From: Prostheceraeus crozeri | Taxonomy: Eukaryota; Platyhelminthes; Polycladida; Euryleptidae | Assembly (NCBI GenBank): GCA_907163375.1 | Contig: CAJQUW010007828.1 | Coordinates: forward strand, 1 to 64,000 | Length of the DNA: 64,000 nt | Reading direction: 5' to 3' | Shown here: positions 50,551-62,910 of the stretch, piece by piece | Layout of the letters: each line of letters starts with the position of its first letter | Position numbering within the stretch: position 1 is the first letter of the stretch | Translations under genes and position numbers: made by a program | Notes under the pieces: model-generated | What the model saw: the letters and a program-made list of their open reading frames with translations, nothing else | Told to the model about the DNA's origin: nothing | The model's database searches: none

Positions 50551-53500
50551 ATAATAATAATAATAATAATAGATCTTTATTCGTCAAAACATATGGCGGT
50601 AATGACATGATGGAATTCAATACAGTGGCAAATTCATGAATGTACAGAATACTTTACAAAGGAGGAATTGTACATGGCAGAGCGTCGACGGAGCGGTAGA
50701 AGCTGCCTGGTGTGTCTAATACCGGTCTTCTGGTTGCGTGTGATGAAAAAATCTGCCAGCGGATGAGTCTCTTTGTCTCTTGCAATTTTGCGTATAAGTT
50801 TCACACATGATTTGTCTAACATGTTCTACAGGCTGGGGACATTTGCAGATACAGATGCCCACCTACGGGCTATGCGATCCAAACGAACAAGCTTTTTAAA
50901 TTGGTTGGCATTTACATCACAAATAAGTGGCCAACAAAAAACAATGTGGCAGAGCACGAAACTGATGTATGCTTGCCAAATAATGTGACCGGGGTTGCCG
51001 TTCTTTTTCAGGCGCTTAACTATTGACAACGCTCGACAACATTTTGCGTACAGACAAGTGAATTGCTTTTCTCATCTCGCATCAGCTGAGAAGACGACAC
51101 CCAAAATCTTCAAACTGTCAACATCCTCAATTACAACATCATCAACAATGAGAGGGGGAAGATTGGACACAGAAGTGGGGGAGTTACAGTTTCCTTGATA
51201 TCAGAAGGCTTTTTGTCTTGTTGGAATTGATTGTTAGTTTTTTCTCTTTGAACCACTGACTAAATTGATCAACATCACTCTGGAAAGTATCAACAGACTT
51301 CTCACTACCCAAATAAATCAACGTAACATCATCCGCATACGCCACCACTCTAGTGTCTTCGAATTTAGGAAGGTCGTTAATCAAGGCCACAAAGAGAATC
51401 GGGCCAAGAATTGAGCCTTGAGGCACCCCACTGTGAACCTGCTTCCATTCGGCAGCGATGCCGTTGTTAAAAACACGCTGGAAGCGATCCGAGAGGAAGC
51501 TTTGAATGAACTTGATGACGAAGGGTTTACAGTCGAAGTGGTTTATCAGTGAGTAGAGAAGGGTGGAGTGGCTAACGGAATCAAATGCCTTTTGAAAATC
51601 TACAGCGAGCACTCTAGCGTAATTGTCTGTACAGTGCGTGGTGTGCTGCAGAATTGGGAGGCGAATCGAGAGTAAGGCATTAGTGCAACCACTATATCCA
51701 TTGGGTATGAAGCCAAATTGCCGGGGGTCGAACGGCTGTCGAAGAGACGGTAGGAGAACATGATCTCTGATAAGACGTTCAAGTACCTTACTTAGGAATG
51801 GAAGAATCGAGATAGGTCTGTAGTCGGTTTTGTTTTTCGGAATGGGGATAACGTTGGCAGACTTCCAAATATTGGGAAAAACACCACTATCAAGGCACTT
51901 ATTATAAATGATCGTGAGAGGTTGGGCGAGAACGTCTACGAAGGAACGAACGAAGAACCCAGGTAATTCATCAGGACCAACTGAATTAGCCTTACATTGT
52001 TTGATCATTTTTGACAATCAACGACTCAGAGACTGAGAAAGACGTTGTTTTCTGAACTGAACGTTTATCGTTGAACAAATGTAGGTCAGGAGATGAGAAA
52101 GCAGAATGAAAGCGATCGTTGAGGTCATTTATCACAGACTGATCAAGAGCATCATTACGAACACTTTTGATTTGTTTATTAATGGATTTCCATCTATCAG
52201 AAATGGAGGAGGAGGAGTGCAAGTGGGAAAAGTACCGCTTCTTGGCAACTTCAACCGCAGCAAGAAATCTCTCCCGGAGCCGAACATACTTGGCATAATT
52301 GCCCCTAGAGAGGGCACGGTCACGGGAATCGGAAAGAACTTTCAAAGATGGGGACATCCACGGAGCATCAACATTCCTCATGCGAACAGTTCTCTCATTC
52401 GAGAAGGTTAGGTATACGTAACGAACAAACATCTGGAAATGTTCAACAGCATTAACATCAACCACGTGCATAAAGAACTCATTCCAGTCAATTGAAGCGA
52501 GGAAGCGATAGCACACAGCAAAGGAAGAGGGAGAGAAATAGCGGACCTTGACTTTGGTGGTGGTAACATGTTTTAGGGAATTGGAACTCTTGAGAAAAAT
52601 GCCTTTATGATCAGAGCGACCTAAGGGAGAAATAGACTGAGAGGATTCAAATTTATGCGGAAGATTAGATGCAATGATGTCCAGAATGTTATTGCCTCGA
52701 GTAGACATAGTCACAAGCTGTTGCATATTGTTCAACACAAAAAAGTCATCAATGTACAGTCTCAGGTCATTAATGTCACCAAGAAGGATAAAATGGCTCG
52801 AGAGACTGTGATCAATCAGATTTTGAATAAAGTCCAAAACAATCGAATGAGCCGATACTTTACCCCAGTACGGATGATAAACAACAAAAAATGTGGCATC
52901 AAATTGCTCGATTCGGAAGCATAAAAAGTTGGACTTGATATCAGAGACATAGCAATCACTAATGATGGAAAGTTTGAAGTTTGATTTATAAAAACACACT
53001 ATGCCGCCTCCGTTGGAGTCTCGGTCTTGTCTTACCAATTGATATGCGGGTAGGGATATTGACGGATCAGAGGTTGATGAGTCAAGCCAGGACTCCGTAA
53101 TCACGACTACATCAGCGTCATATTTCTCAATTCTTACACGTAAATCGTCAAGTTTGTTGAAGAGGGATCGGGCGTTGAAGAGGAGAATTGACGGAGCTGG
53201 ACAGACAGGAGACTTCGGCTTACGTAACTTGACAGATGATGAGGACGGCTTCACTGCAGGATCGGGCCGGTCAGGAGATGATGGGGATTGATTAGGCGAA
53301 GAGACAGGTGACGTAGGCCTAAGAGGCTTGGGAAGCAGCAAGCGGTGGAAAAACAGGCGTCTTCTTTGTGTACGCGGAAGAGGATAGTCATGTCGCAGTT
53401 GCAGCAGTGCGGTCCGCGAGTAACAGATTCTCGGCGATGACGTCATGGGGAGATTGTGATAGAGAGGGACAAATCCATGATCAGGTGATGTAGAAACCAG

Positions 53501-53732
53501 GTGATGCAGTAACTCAAAAAAATCAAATTTTGTGGCAAAAAGTCCATAGTGATTCGTGCGGTGAGGGTCACAAGAAAGCGCAGCAAAAAACTGATCTGAT
53601 GATGTAAAAAAATCGAAGATAAAATGCGCAAGAGAGTTGTAACAAACAAGAATTTGCCGATTCGTATTGGGAGCCTGAACGAGCAACACATGAATGCGTG
53701 CGTCTGCTACGGCGCCAGATGAAGTTGTGAAG
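50551..53732 (-). mobile_element. Non-LTR retrotransposon (CR1/L2/Jockey-type), 3.2 kb
   Basis: Minus-strand element with an (att)n 3' tail (50551-50571 on +, after aataaagatct), a tcgta direct repeat at 50546-50550 and 53733-53737 as target duplication, and EN and RT domains. The short region before EN suggests ORF1 is absent or lost by 5' truncation. It landed inside the CCCTGTGGG-ended element. Confidence 0.88.
50634..53689 (-). pseudogene. Non-LTR ORF2: endonuclease and reverse transcriptase, frameshifted
   Basis: First frame 53689-51992: Pro/Ser-rich lead, then an APE endonuclease starting ILLFNARSLFNKLDDLR, with VITESWLD, FILLGDIND and LGRSDHKGIF (SDH). Second frame 52017-51184: RT with DYRPISILPFLSKVLERLI, AVDFQKAFDSVSHSTLL, SGVPQGSILGPILF and VVAYADDVTLIYLG (YADD). 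Third and fourth frames 51029-50826 and 50822-50634: C-terminal thumb and the ending RRRSAMYNSSFVKYSVHS. Frameshifts at about 52010, 51180 and 50825 make it inactive. Catalytic residues are all still present, so it is young. Confidence 0.9.
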
Positions 53733-54239
53733 TCGTATATTACCTTTACATGAAAATATATTGTATACGCAGTCTGATCTGATAAAAAGAGATCTTTTTT
53801 AATTCACGAAGGCTTAAACTAAAAAAGTATTTATCTTCCATAAATGTCGCAGTAAATACTATGATATTATTCAAATATTTGTCATTGTTGTAAATTATTG
53901 AATGTCAAGAGATGTTATGAAAATTGATATTAGCGGCTTCTCTATAATCTTATTATTATCAAAGAATGATAGTCTGCACTTATTTCTTAGATAGATTAGC
54001 CATATGTGGGGGATAGTGAGAAGGTGAGGGAGAGTAATAGAGCCTCGGCTGTAGAGGCGGATTACTAAAGAAAATAAGAGAGAAAGTCAAAAGTAAAAGG
54101 TGGCATACAGAGCGCGAATTCGCGAATTGTCGCCGGCGAACTCCGCCAGCGAATATGCTAAAAATTATTACTGAACTATTGCATGATAATATGTAGCTGA
54201 TTATCTGCCAGCTTTTCGCCAGATTCGTTCCCACAGGGA

Positions 54240-54491
54240 GGATCTGTGTCTAGTCGCTGTAACTTTGTTTATGTGTTTTTGGGGAGTAAAGTTCGGAAAA
54301 GCAACTTCTGTAAAGTCAACTCAAATGGCAAGAGCTTACTAATATACAAAAGCCTTTTTAAGAGATTTTAGTAAAAGAGAAAGAATAACAAGTTTGAAAG
54401 AAAAAGATTAAAGTATTAGTCGAAGAGTTCACGACTTTTGTAATTTGGGCTCTTAACAGGGATAGAATAATAAAAAGTTATTATTTTTTCC
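54240..54491. other. Spacer, no gene seen
   Basis: AT-rich; nothing supported. Confidence 0.4.
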
Positions 54492-54720
54492 CACCATAGA
54501 GTAAGTATATTAGATAGAGTAGCAACGCAGCATTAATTATATTCCCAAACTGTACACACTTTCGCTTTCAAAATAATGAACCTGACATGAGACCCAGTAC
54601 CACATGTGAGATATGCGAAGTCTTGCGCTTCTGGAGAATTGTACACGAATTTTAATTATTATGACAATACAGAAGAAAAGTAATTTACACATCCTCCATG
54701 TCATGACAACCTTGAGAGGT
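54492..54720. repeat. accatagagtaagta repeat, second locus
   Basis: Diverged copy of 5507-5720. A reverse-complement match of its first 15 bases (tacttactctatggt) lies at about 56560-56574, enclosing the whole Penelope-like/palindrome region. Confidence 0.55.
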
Positions 54721-54780
54721 AATATGGTTTATTAAATTACTTGGTGGTTGGTGCAATTTTGAATATATACTGTAGTAAAT

Positions 54781-55641
54781 AAAAACTTGCAATTTTCCTC
54801 ATGATCACGCTTGTTCTCTGGTGAAGATGCAACAAGAAATGACAATCGAAATGATAAAGTCAGAGACGTAAAATGATTAGAGCTAACATCAGTCATCGAT
54901 TCTATGATGAAATAGCTAAATGAATATACATGTAAAGGGTCAATAAACTGTACATTACTGATAAAATCGCGCAGTAGTAACAAAATTTTCATTAATTTAT
55001 AAAGTAACTCTGTCAAAGACATCATCCCACCCACCCAAAAACCTATGATTACATACAAATACGACTGTTCTTGTGGAGCAAGATATATTGGGAAGAGTGA
55101 GAGATGTTTGACTACTCGCCAGAAGGAGCATTTACCCAAATGGCTGTATACGTCCAACGTAAGACCCAAATCAAAACTCCCACCTCAGTCTGCAATCACA
55201 AGGCACCTAACAGAATGTGACCAAAAAAACCACATGCTACAACAAGAAAAGCAGGGATTCCTAGAGGCCCTTTGCACAACTCGCCATTACAGAAAGCATT
55301 TCAATCCGAAAGCTCAACCCAAATTTGTGAATTGAAAAAGAAAGATTATTCATTCTAAGACTATGTTAATTCATAGACATTCATGTGCACTTACCTCATT
55401 CAGTTTATCAACTTCTCTTTACAAATTAATGTAAATTTTGTTACTACTGCGCGATTTTATTAGTAATGTACAGTTTACTGACCCTTTACATATATATTCA
55501 TTTAGCTATTTCATCAGAGAATCGATGACTGATGTTAGCTCTAATCATTTTACGTCTCTGTGACTTTATCATTTCGATTGTCATTTCTTGTTGTATCTTC
55601 ACCGGAGAACAATCGTGATCATGAGGAAAATTGCAAGTTTA
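54781..55641. repeat. 220-bp inverted repeat pair enclosing a GIY-YIG ORF
   Basis: 54781-55000 and 55421-55641 are inverted copies (for example aaaatcgcgcagtagtaaca and tgttactactgcgcgatttt; aacttgcaattttcctcatg and its complement). Between them lies the Penelope-type ORF. Penelope-like elements often carry inverted terminal repeats, so this may be one short element. Confidence 0.75.
55045..55335 (+). pseudogene. Penelope-like GIY-YIG endonuclease fragment, second lineage
   Basis: 96 codons: YKYDCSCGARYIGKSERCLT, TRQKEHLPKW, then AITRHLTECDQ. The ARYIGKS core stands where GIY-YIG is expected and the Cys pair matches the Penelope type. Differs strongly from the 6343 fragment, so it is another family. 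No reverse transcriptase in the window. Confidence 0.7.
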
Positions 55642-55642
55642 T

Positions 55643-56268
55643 TATATTAGCAATTCGGTGGCTTACCGTTGCATTAAAGCTCATACCTTACTAAAATAAG
55701 ATTATTTTCTTAAACGTGATCATTCCACAAACTACCTGCCACTGACAGAGCAAAAGCATCATAATAAAATAAACTGATCATAATTAACTTTAAAAGATGC
55801 AACTCGGTCCACATTCAGCACTATTCAGATTCAAGAAAAGACGCATTGTGAAAAATATAATCATGCCGCTGAAAATTCAACTAAAAACATGATATCTCAA
55901 CTAAAGAGCTCTCAATAAGATCTCACAACTTTTCCTTGAAGAAAGCGTTATAATATTATCATGAACCGCTTCAAGGAAAAGTTGTGAGATCTTATTGAGA
56001 GCTCTTTAGTTGAGATATCATGTTTTTAGTTGAATTTTCAGCGGCATGATTATGTTTTTCACAATGCGTCTTTTCTTGAATCTGAATAGTGCTGAATGTG
56101 GACCGAGTTGCATCTTTTAAAGTTAATTATGATCAGTTTATTTTATTATGATGCTTTTGCTCTGTCAGTGGCAGGTAGTTTGTGGAATGATCACGTTTAA
56201 GAAAATAATCTTATTTTAGTAAGGTATGAGCTTTAATGCAACGGTAAGCCACCGAATTGCTATAATAT
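55643..56268. repeat. Near-perfect 0.63-kb palindrome, arms about 300 bp
   Basis: 55643-55941 and 55969-56268 are inverted copies with very few mismatches (for example gatctcacaacttttccttgaag against cttcaaggaaaagttgtgagatc), around a 27-bp spacer. Each arm aligns with 5733-5960 of the duplicated segment, so it is a head-to-head pair of one repeat. Confidence 0.93.
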
Positions 56269-56279
56269 AAACATTATAA

Positions 56280-56577
56280 AGCGGTTCATGAAATTTCTTT
56301 GAACATCAGATTAATTTCCGGTTAATTAAGATGCTTGTTAGCACATATTCATTCCTCCGATATCCAACTTGTTTCACACTACTTATGAAGTGGCTTCATG
56401 TCGGTAGTATGCAAATTTGCAAAAATTTCACTTTTTTAAAAACTGCTCAAATAATTTTTTAAACAACAGAAACGCAATCTGATTAAAAAACTGAATCTTT
56501 TAATTTAAAATTCTCACTGTATGCAGATACTTTCTGAGTCGACACTACCTACTAGGCCTACTTACTCTATGGTACCC
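56280..56577. repeat. Old repeat shared with 9740-9960
   Basis: Loose alignment with 9740-9960 (agatgcttgttagcac…, cttgtttcacactacttatga). The end carries the inverted tactctatggt word. Confidence 0.45.
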
Positions 56578-57129
56578 ACAACTTCAGCAATATTTGTTCG
56601 ATGAAAATAGATTGATTTTGTGTTTTCATTTAATAACCAGTAATACCGATAATGCCGGTTTTGTCACAGTTCAAATACCAAAAACTGGTATTGCGACCCG
56701 TCATGCTGGGGGAAGGGACGGGGGCTACCTCGATCCCCCGGTGAAAATAGGGCTGAATGTACAGAAAGTGGAAATAAAAAGAAAGCAATAACGTGTTTGA
56801 ATAACGTGTCTATTTGATGTCATTGAAGCAACCTACTTCAAGCATGTCATGGCACATGGTTCCGCAATCGTCTTCACTTCAATCAGTTTTCGCTGCACGT
56901 CCATCGAAATTGGACATCAATCGATCAAAACCCATTTTCTTGACTAATGTAAGATACAATTCGACCGGCAATACACTGAAAGAAAAAGATCTGTATTAAA
57001 GGACTCAAGACAGAATTGTTTGAGCTTTAATGATGGCATCATAGTGCTAAGCAGAGATGCGCAAAACCCAGCCAAATAGCTAGCGGCTCACGCGGCAGCA
57101 GATAGAAATCTGCTGGATACATGCGACTG
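56578..57129. other. Spacer, no gene seen
   Basis: A patch at 56640-56700 (aataccgataatgccggt, ctggtattgcgacc) resembles the CCGG-rich transposon-end patch at about 4830. No gene. Confidence 0.35.
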
Positions 57130-57139
57130 TAAGACAAAT

Positions 57140-57670
57140 AGTTAATTCCACAGAATCAAATATTTTGTTTATCTGCTTCGGTTTGCTAGAAGTGTGATTT
57201 TTTCGACAATGAAATGACGAACATGGTTCCACACATCGCGGAACTTACTAAGTGGGCAAAAAGGAATTCCCAATACCTTACAGAGATAGGAAAAAAGTCG
57301 TGTGTCGCTTGCGGATTGCTGTGAATTCTATTAAAGTGCTTCGATTGCCAAAATTCCTTCAGATTCGAGGAATTCAGATCATTGCGTACAAGTTTTCCAT
57401 AATGTTCGCCCTTCCGATCATTATTTGAAAAAATAGCAGGCGTACGAAAATTAGTTCACTTGATGTTTTCACATCTTCTTCTCAGCATTCCTCACTGCAT
57501 ACACTAAATGATAGCTAGACAGCGATGTGTGTTTTGGTGTGTTCGAAGTGATATCACAGCACGCACGCCTCTCTCACTGGCTCTGGTGTCCTCTGCTGAC
57601 AGCTTTGCTTGCCATTTCTAATAGTAAGCGATGCACGAATTATCCATTCGAGAAGGAGCATACTTTTACT
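57140..57670 (-). repeat. 0.6-kb interspersed repeat, member 2 (inverted)
   Basis: Reverse complement of the 20885-21485 family (aaaaagtcgtgtgtcgcttgcgg; cttccgatcattatttg), more diverged, with a short unrelated insert at about 57210-57240. Confidence 0.75.
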
Positions 57671-57689
57671 TGTAGCTACTATAGTGTCA

Positions 57690-58470
57690 ATCTAGATCCC
57701 GGGTCAGAGCTTGTAATTCCGTATCCCGGGATCAAGAAAAGTCGGGATTTTGTATGCAGGCTTTAATCCGGGATCTTGACTCTACCATTCCCGAAACTCA
57801 GGAAATTGCAGATTGAAAGTGCAAAATTCAAAAAAACTCAGAAATTCGCAACTGCTCCCTAATACTCTCAACGTTGCCGTTATCAATTTATACATGAAGA
57901 GGAATAAACTTTGAGTCGACTTGTCAATTGCGATATTACAAGCCAACCGACTTTTGTTAATTCCGACTCTCTGCTATTCTCACATCCCGGCATCCCATAT
58001 TATTGACATACGCGTGCTAATTTGTCATATTAGGCCTATATTTACTATTCTACTCAATCCTGGAATCCCGTGACCGAGATTTTCCGGGATTGTAGAATCT
58101 CTATCCTGCACATGTGATTAGAAAACATGAATGGCATAAGTATGTAATCAAACAAACAAGTATGCTGACACAACTGCAATATTGAATTAGTCATTCAAAG
58201 GATTCGAAAATCTATTCGGTTTCCACCAGCGATGCAGTAAGACATCTATAAATTACTACTAAAATACAAATTAATCTATACATTAATCATGCAATATTGG
58301 GATTTGCACAAACCCACAGAATCCCGGGATTGCAATCCCAACCGGTATCCCATGCTATTAACTATTATATCTATGCTTTGTAATTGGATATTTACGATTC
58401 TACTCAATCCCGGGATTGGCTCACGGGATCCCGGGATTGAGATTTTTCGGGATTTTGGAATCCCTATTGA
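57690..58470. repeat. CCCGGGAT-rich transposon-like segment
   Basis: cccgggat or close variants occur many times near both ends (57697-57775; 58320-58465), often as inverted pairs (atcccgggattg…caatcccgggatt). Clustered inverted short motifs are typical of hAT subterminal transposase sites. I cannot fix ends or a target duplication. Confidence 0.4.
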
Positions 58471-58861
58471 CTAGGTTTAAAAACAGCGAAGAAACCTTGT
58501 GTTGATAAGTAACCGCAGCATTGCATTATTCGGCCTTAAGAACAGGATGGCGTCGACAACAGCAGTCTTTAGTCGAGATCGTAGGTCACTTATTAGAACA
58601 TATTTAACTTTTGTCTCTGATGTGACCTTTGGTACGTAGGTGTAACCGAGGCTAGGAATGCTTGTCTTCTCTACTAAATCACCGAGTGAAAAGATAATCC
58701 CTTTTTCACTATCACGCAGTGATCATGCATCAAAACAGTGACAGCTATGCACGAGGATAAATAATTTGTGTGTATTATATTTCGGGTCTACTTATAGGCC
58801 GGAGTCCTGAGTCCTATCATTTGATAGGACTCCGATTCCACATTCCTGGTTGTCGGCCTCA
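58471..58861. other. Spacer, no gene seen
   Basis: A short hairpin lies at about 58800-58835 (ggagtcctgagtcctatcatttgataggactcc). Nothing else supported. Confidence 0.4.
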
Positions 58862-59465
58862 CAGAATTAGATTCTTCTGCGCGTGCTTCGGTTTCCTAGA
58901 AAGGAAGAATTGTATGCAACCTTAATGTCGAAATGGCACATCATAGAATTAGACAACTTGCTCCTTCTCGAATGGATAATTCGTGTATCGCTTGCTATTG
59001 GAAATGGCAAACAATAAGCTGTCAGCAGAGGACACCAGAGCCAGTGAGAGATGCGTGCGTGCTGTGACATCACTTCGCACACACCAAAACACAAATCGAT
59101 GCCTGGCTAACATTCAGTGTATGCACTATACAGTGAGAAATGCCGAGCAGAGGATGTGAAATCATCAAGTGAACTAATTTTCGTGCGCCTGCTATTTTTT
59201 TGTAATAATGATCGGAAGGGCCAACATTATGGAGAAAACTTGTGCGCAATGATCTGAATTCTTCGAATCTGAAGGAATTTTGGCAATCGAAGCACTTTGC
59301 TGGAACTCACATTAATCCGCAAGCGACGCACGACTTTTTTTCCTATCTCTGTATGGTATTAAGAATTCCTTTTTGCCCACTTAATAGATTCTTCGATGTG
59401 CCGTCGATTTCGAATTAATCACACTTCTAGCAAACCGAAGCAGATAAGCAAAATATTTAATTCTG
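58862..59465 (+). repeat. 0.6-kb interspersed repeat, member 3
   Basis: Same orientation as 20885-21485 with few differences, including a 14-bp insert (catagaattagac) near 58943. Confidence 0.8.
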
Positions 59466-59944
59466 TGGTCGGTCTGTTTGGTAGTTTTTTAAGCCAAGTA
59501 AAACAGTGTTCCCAGCGAACTCGTGAACTTCTTAGCCCTACATGTACATGCATGGCCTGCATGACTTTGGCGTAAAATCTTCACTTGTACGCAGGAGATA
59601 TTAAAAACAAAATTGCATTCTAATTAATTGGTCTGAATCAATGATTGATTAACTGATTGCTTGTTCAACCACTGCTTGCAGGTATGCAGGCCAAGCCACC
59701 CTAATTTTGTCTCGCTCCACAATAGCACACACATTTTTGAGAGATATTGATGTTGTATCCCGTTTTCGACGTAATCCTTACGTAGATACATAAATTTTCA
59801 GTTAACCACTTCAACAATATGTTGTTCATGATGCAAAATACATGGTAATTTTACTATTAATACGCCTAACTGTGTGCACTTGAAAATAGGGACTCGAATA
59901 CAGACTTGAAGGAGCATGTCAACACCCGATCAAGAACTGCTATA
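59466..59944. other. Spacer, no gene seen
   Basis: AT-rich DNA without supported features, ending in TA at 59943-59944. Confidence 0.4.
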
Positions 59945-60714
59945 CAGTCGAACCTCTACAAAGTGAATATCTCCTCATAGTGAATCAAAATTTTGATCCC
60001 ATCACAAATGGCATGCTTCGCGCTTGTTACATATCTTTACATAGTGAACCTCTACATGATGAATATTTTACATCAAGCACCTACGTATTGATCTTTAATT
60101 ATTCTTTGTAATTAATACGCATCCTATGTACGTTTGCTACCTTTATTCAGGGCGAGTAGTTCGATGATTCTTATTACTGCAAAGTTTTCTAAGTTACTAA
60201 AGTCTATGAGTCTACAATCTAAATTTAGATAAAAATCAATAGTTAATGTGGCTAATAGTTTCAAGTTTACGTGCGCTTTTTTGCGTTTACAAGCGTACCG
60301 ACTGTTGAGTCAGATCAGGGAATTCCTTGAAAGGAAAAGTGACCAGCTTGATCAACAAGCTTTTGGTCAAGTAGAACTTTGCTTCTGTTGACGAGCGACG
60401 TACTGTACAGACTCGTATTGACAGTTATTTCTATCGTTCGTATGTAGCTTATACTGTATACAATACTGACTATTTATAATAGCTACATTTTGCATCTTGT
60501 CTCCATTATCATTTAACATGTTCCTCTAGTAATTATCCAGTTGTTTTCTAATTAATTGTATTAGTTTTAATTATTTTGTATGATTGGTTTGACTTTGTGT
60601 TCTTACTCTAGCAGCAATATTACACTAAATTTTAGAAAACCTCTCTATAGTGAACTCTCCTCATAGTGAATTTTTATCTGGTCGCTTGAAATTCATTATG
60701 TAGAGGTTCGACTG
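59945..60714. mobile_element. Tigger/pogo-type MITE, 770 bp
   Basis: Ends CAGTCGAACCTCTACA… and …TAGAGGTTCGACTG are inverted, flanked by TA on both sides (59943-59944, 60715-60716). Subterminal repeats of cataGTGAAt/cctctayawagtgaa occur several times at both ends. No transposase frame. Confidence 0.85.
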
Positions 60715-62219
60715 TACTAAGACTCCCCAGGACTTGCACTTGCTCTCCCTCTAACTAAAGCAAAGCGAGAGGTCGGACTTCTGTGGATTCTGTAATTCAA
60801 TCAGTGGCGTCTTCTCCGTACCTGCGAGGCCTTCGGCGCATCCTAAAAAATAATATTCCAACAATTATAAAAATGAAAAGTATCATCATTCATTTAAATT
60901 CGATAGCTTCTCGTGACAGCTGTGAACAGCTTTCCGTCTCAAAGTCAGACGCTTAATCTCAGAGCTAACAGTTTTGCAGCACGTGCTCGAATCACAGTTG
61001 TTTTCTTCGAACAATTAGACACACAAGCTGGTAGTGTGTTAAGACGGAGCATTGATGTTCAGACGGAGCGAAAGAGAGTTGTGTGCGTGTGAGGCAGTAA
61101 GCGCACGCGCCCGCGCCAATATTGGCTTTTCCGATAGACATAATGATTTGCCTTCTCCAATTTTTGCTATGAAATTCTAAGCAATTCTTGATCGAAGCGC
61201 GGTATCTAAATATAGTAGAGGAAGCGCAACCCAATTGTTCCTGGATTCGCTTTATGTCAGAGAGGCCACTACGTCAACAGTAGCAGATGGCTGACGTTCA
61301 GACAAGACTGTGATCAGATGATGAGCGTTCTCCATTGAATGCAGAGTAATGCATCTGACTCGAACACCCAGATTCGGTAGAATTCCATCATTTGTTTTTA
61401 CGTGATTGATGTGACGCTATCTTTAGTACTGTAGATGAGATCATAACCACGCCTTTCGTCCGAAGAGAATATACCGAAAAGATGACAGTCGTCAAGCAAG
61501 GTAGGTCAACACTTGATAAAAAATTGAAAGAACTGACAGAGAAAGAAATAAGAAATAGACAAGACATTTTAATGCATCAAAATTTCACACATGTGAGCGG
61601 TGACCGGCCGTCAAAAACGAAAGAAACTGTTTCCCTTCCTCCTTTTTTCTCGAGATAATGTGGTTTGGACCATAGAGTAAAAAGTTCCTAGAGTAAGACG
61701 GTTAAGAGACATGAGCAATCACGCCAGAGCTTCACTTGGCCATAAAAAATGTTCGGGAAATTGTTATTAAAAATTCAACTTTTATGAAAATTAATATTGT
61801 AACATATAAAAAATGTCTGGTATAGAAATAGTATCCCAATGAGAAGTGAAGGCCTATGGTCTGGGCGCACGCGACGCCACTGAATTCAATAATATTGCTC
61901 ACCATTTCATCATGTTCATCATGTACATAATACGCGGCATCGAAACAATCGGTTCGTCCATTCGAATAGCATCAACAATGCGATCCACGGTCGGTTCTGG
62001 CTCTTGCATTGGGATAAGATTAGGAAAACTGGAATGCAAGCAAATGAGATTATTCGACTAGACAGGAAAAATGGAGAAACTGATAATAATCATTCTATTA
62101 CTGTGAAAGAAAAAATTTGATTACTACTTACTGCTAGCTGACAGTAGTAGCACGTAGCCAGAAGTAGTATAGGGTATAGGATTCGGCGCATCGCTTCGCT
62201 CAGCACCGAATCCCACACC
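60715..62219. other. Spacer, no gene supported
   Basis: Only short open frames. A hairpin (ggattcggcgcatcg…tcagcaccgaatcc) lies at about 62179-62212. Another accatagagtaa word is at about 61670. Confidence 0.35.
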
Positions 62220-62910
62220 TAGGTAGTTACAAAAAATGAAAAAATACAAAAAAATAGGGACCCCCTGTAATTTATAAAAAAACAGCTAAAATAGATGCGA
62301 AAATGGGAAAAATACAACAAATAGGAAACTACCTCTAAAATCACTAATTTACGGGCTAAAATAGATACAACGGCCCAGGACAAGTAAGAAAAAATACAAA
62401 AAAAAAATAGGAACCCCTGAAATTTATAAAAAACAGTCGTCCGGCCTAGGACAAGTAAGAAAAAAAAAAATAGGAACCCCTGAAATTTATAAAAAAACAG
62501 TCGTCCGGACCAGGACAAGTAAGAAAAAATACAAAAAAAAAATAGGAACCCCCTGAAATTTATAAAAAACAGTAAAAATAGATGCAAAATAAAAAAAAAT
62601 ACAAAAATATGAAACTACCTCTAAAATCACTAATTTATGGGACAAAATAGATGCAAAATAGGAAACAACCCCTAAAATCACTAATTTACGGGCCAAATAG
62701 ATGCAAAATAGGAAAAGTGCCTCTAAATCACTTGGTACGACCAGGACAAGTAAGAAAAAAAAATACAAAAAATAGGAACCCCCTGTAATTTATAAAAACA
62801 GTAAAAAATAGATATAAATACCTCTAAAATCACTAATTTATGGGCCAAAATAGATGCAAAATAGGTAAGTACCTCTAAAGCACCAATTTGGCCCAGGACA
62901 AGTGCCCCGG
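62220..62910. repeat. A-rich minisatellite
   Basis: Irregular tandem array built from blocks such as aggacaagtaagaaaaaatac, ataggaaccccctgaaattt, ataaaaaacagtcgtccgg and acctctaaaatcactaattta, repeated five or more times with unit length varying (roughly 75-170 bp). Open frames on the minus strand here (62219-62956) are products of the repeat, not genes. Confidence 0.85.

Larger units (their letters stand above)
50266..54239. mobile_element. CCCTGTGGG-ended element, split by a retrotransposon
   Basis: The two halves, 50266-50550 and 53733-54239, are the reverse complement of the 753-bp element at 25387-26139 (shared: agcaactaattagtggtaag, tcgccaaccggcgaaatcg, right end cccacaggg). The left end is worn (ccatgtgagaacg). 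The middle 3.2 kb is a later non-LTR insertion. Confidence 0.85.

Noticed and set aside
58800-58835. Hairpin as a bacterial-type terminator
   Set aside because: Eukaryotic context and no upstream gene; simple inverted repeat.
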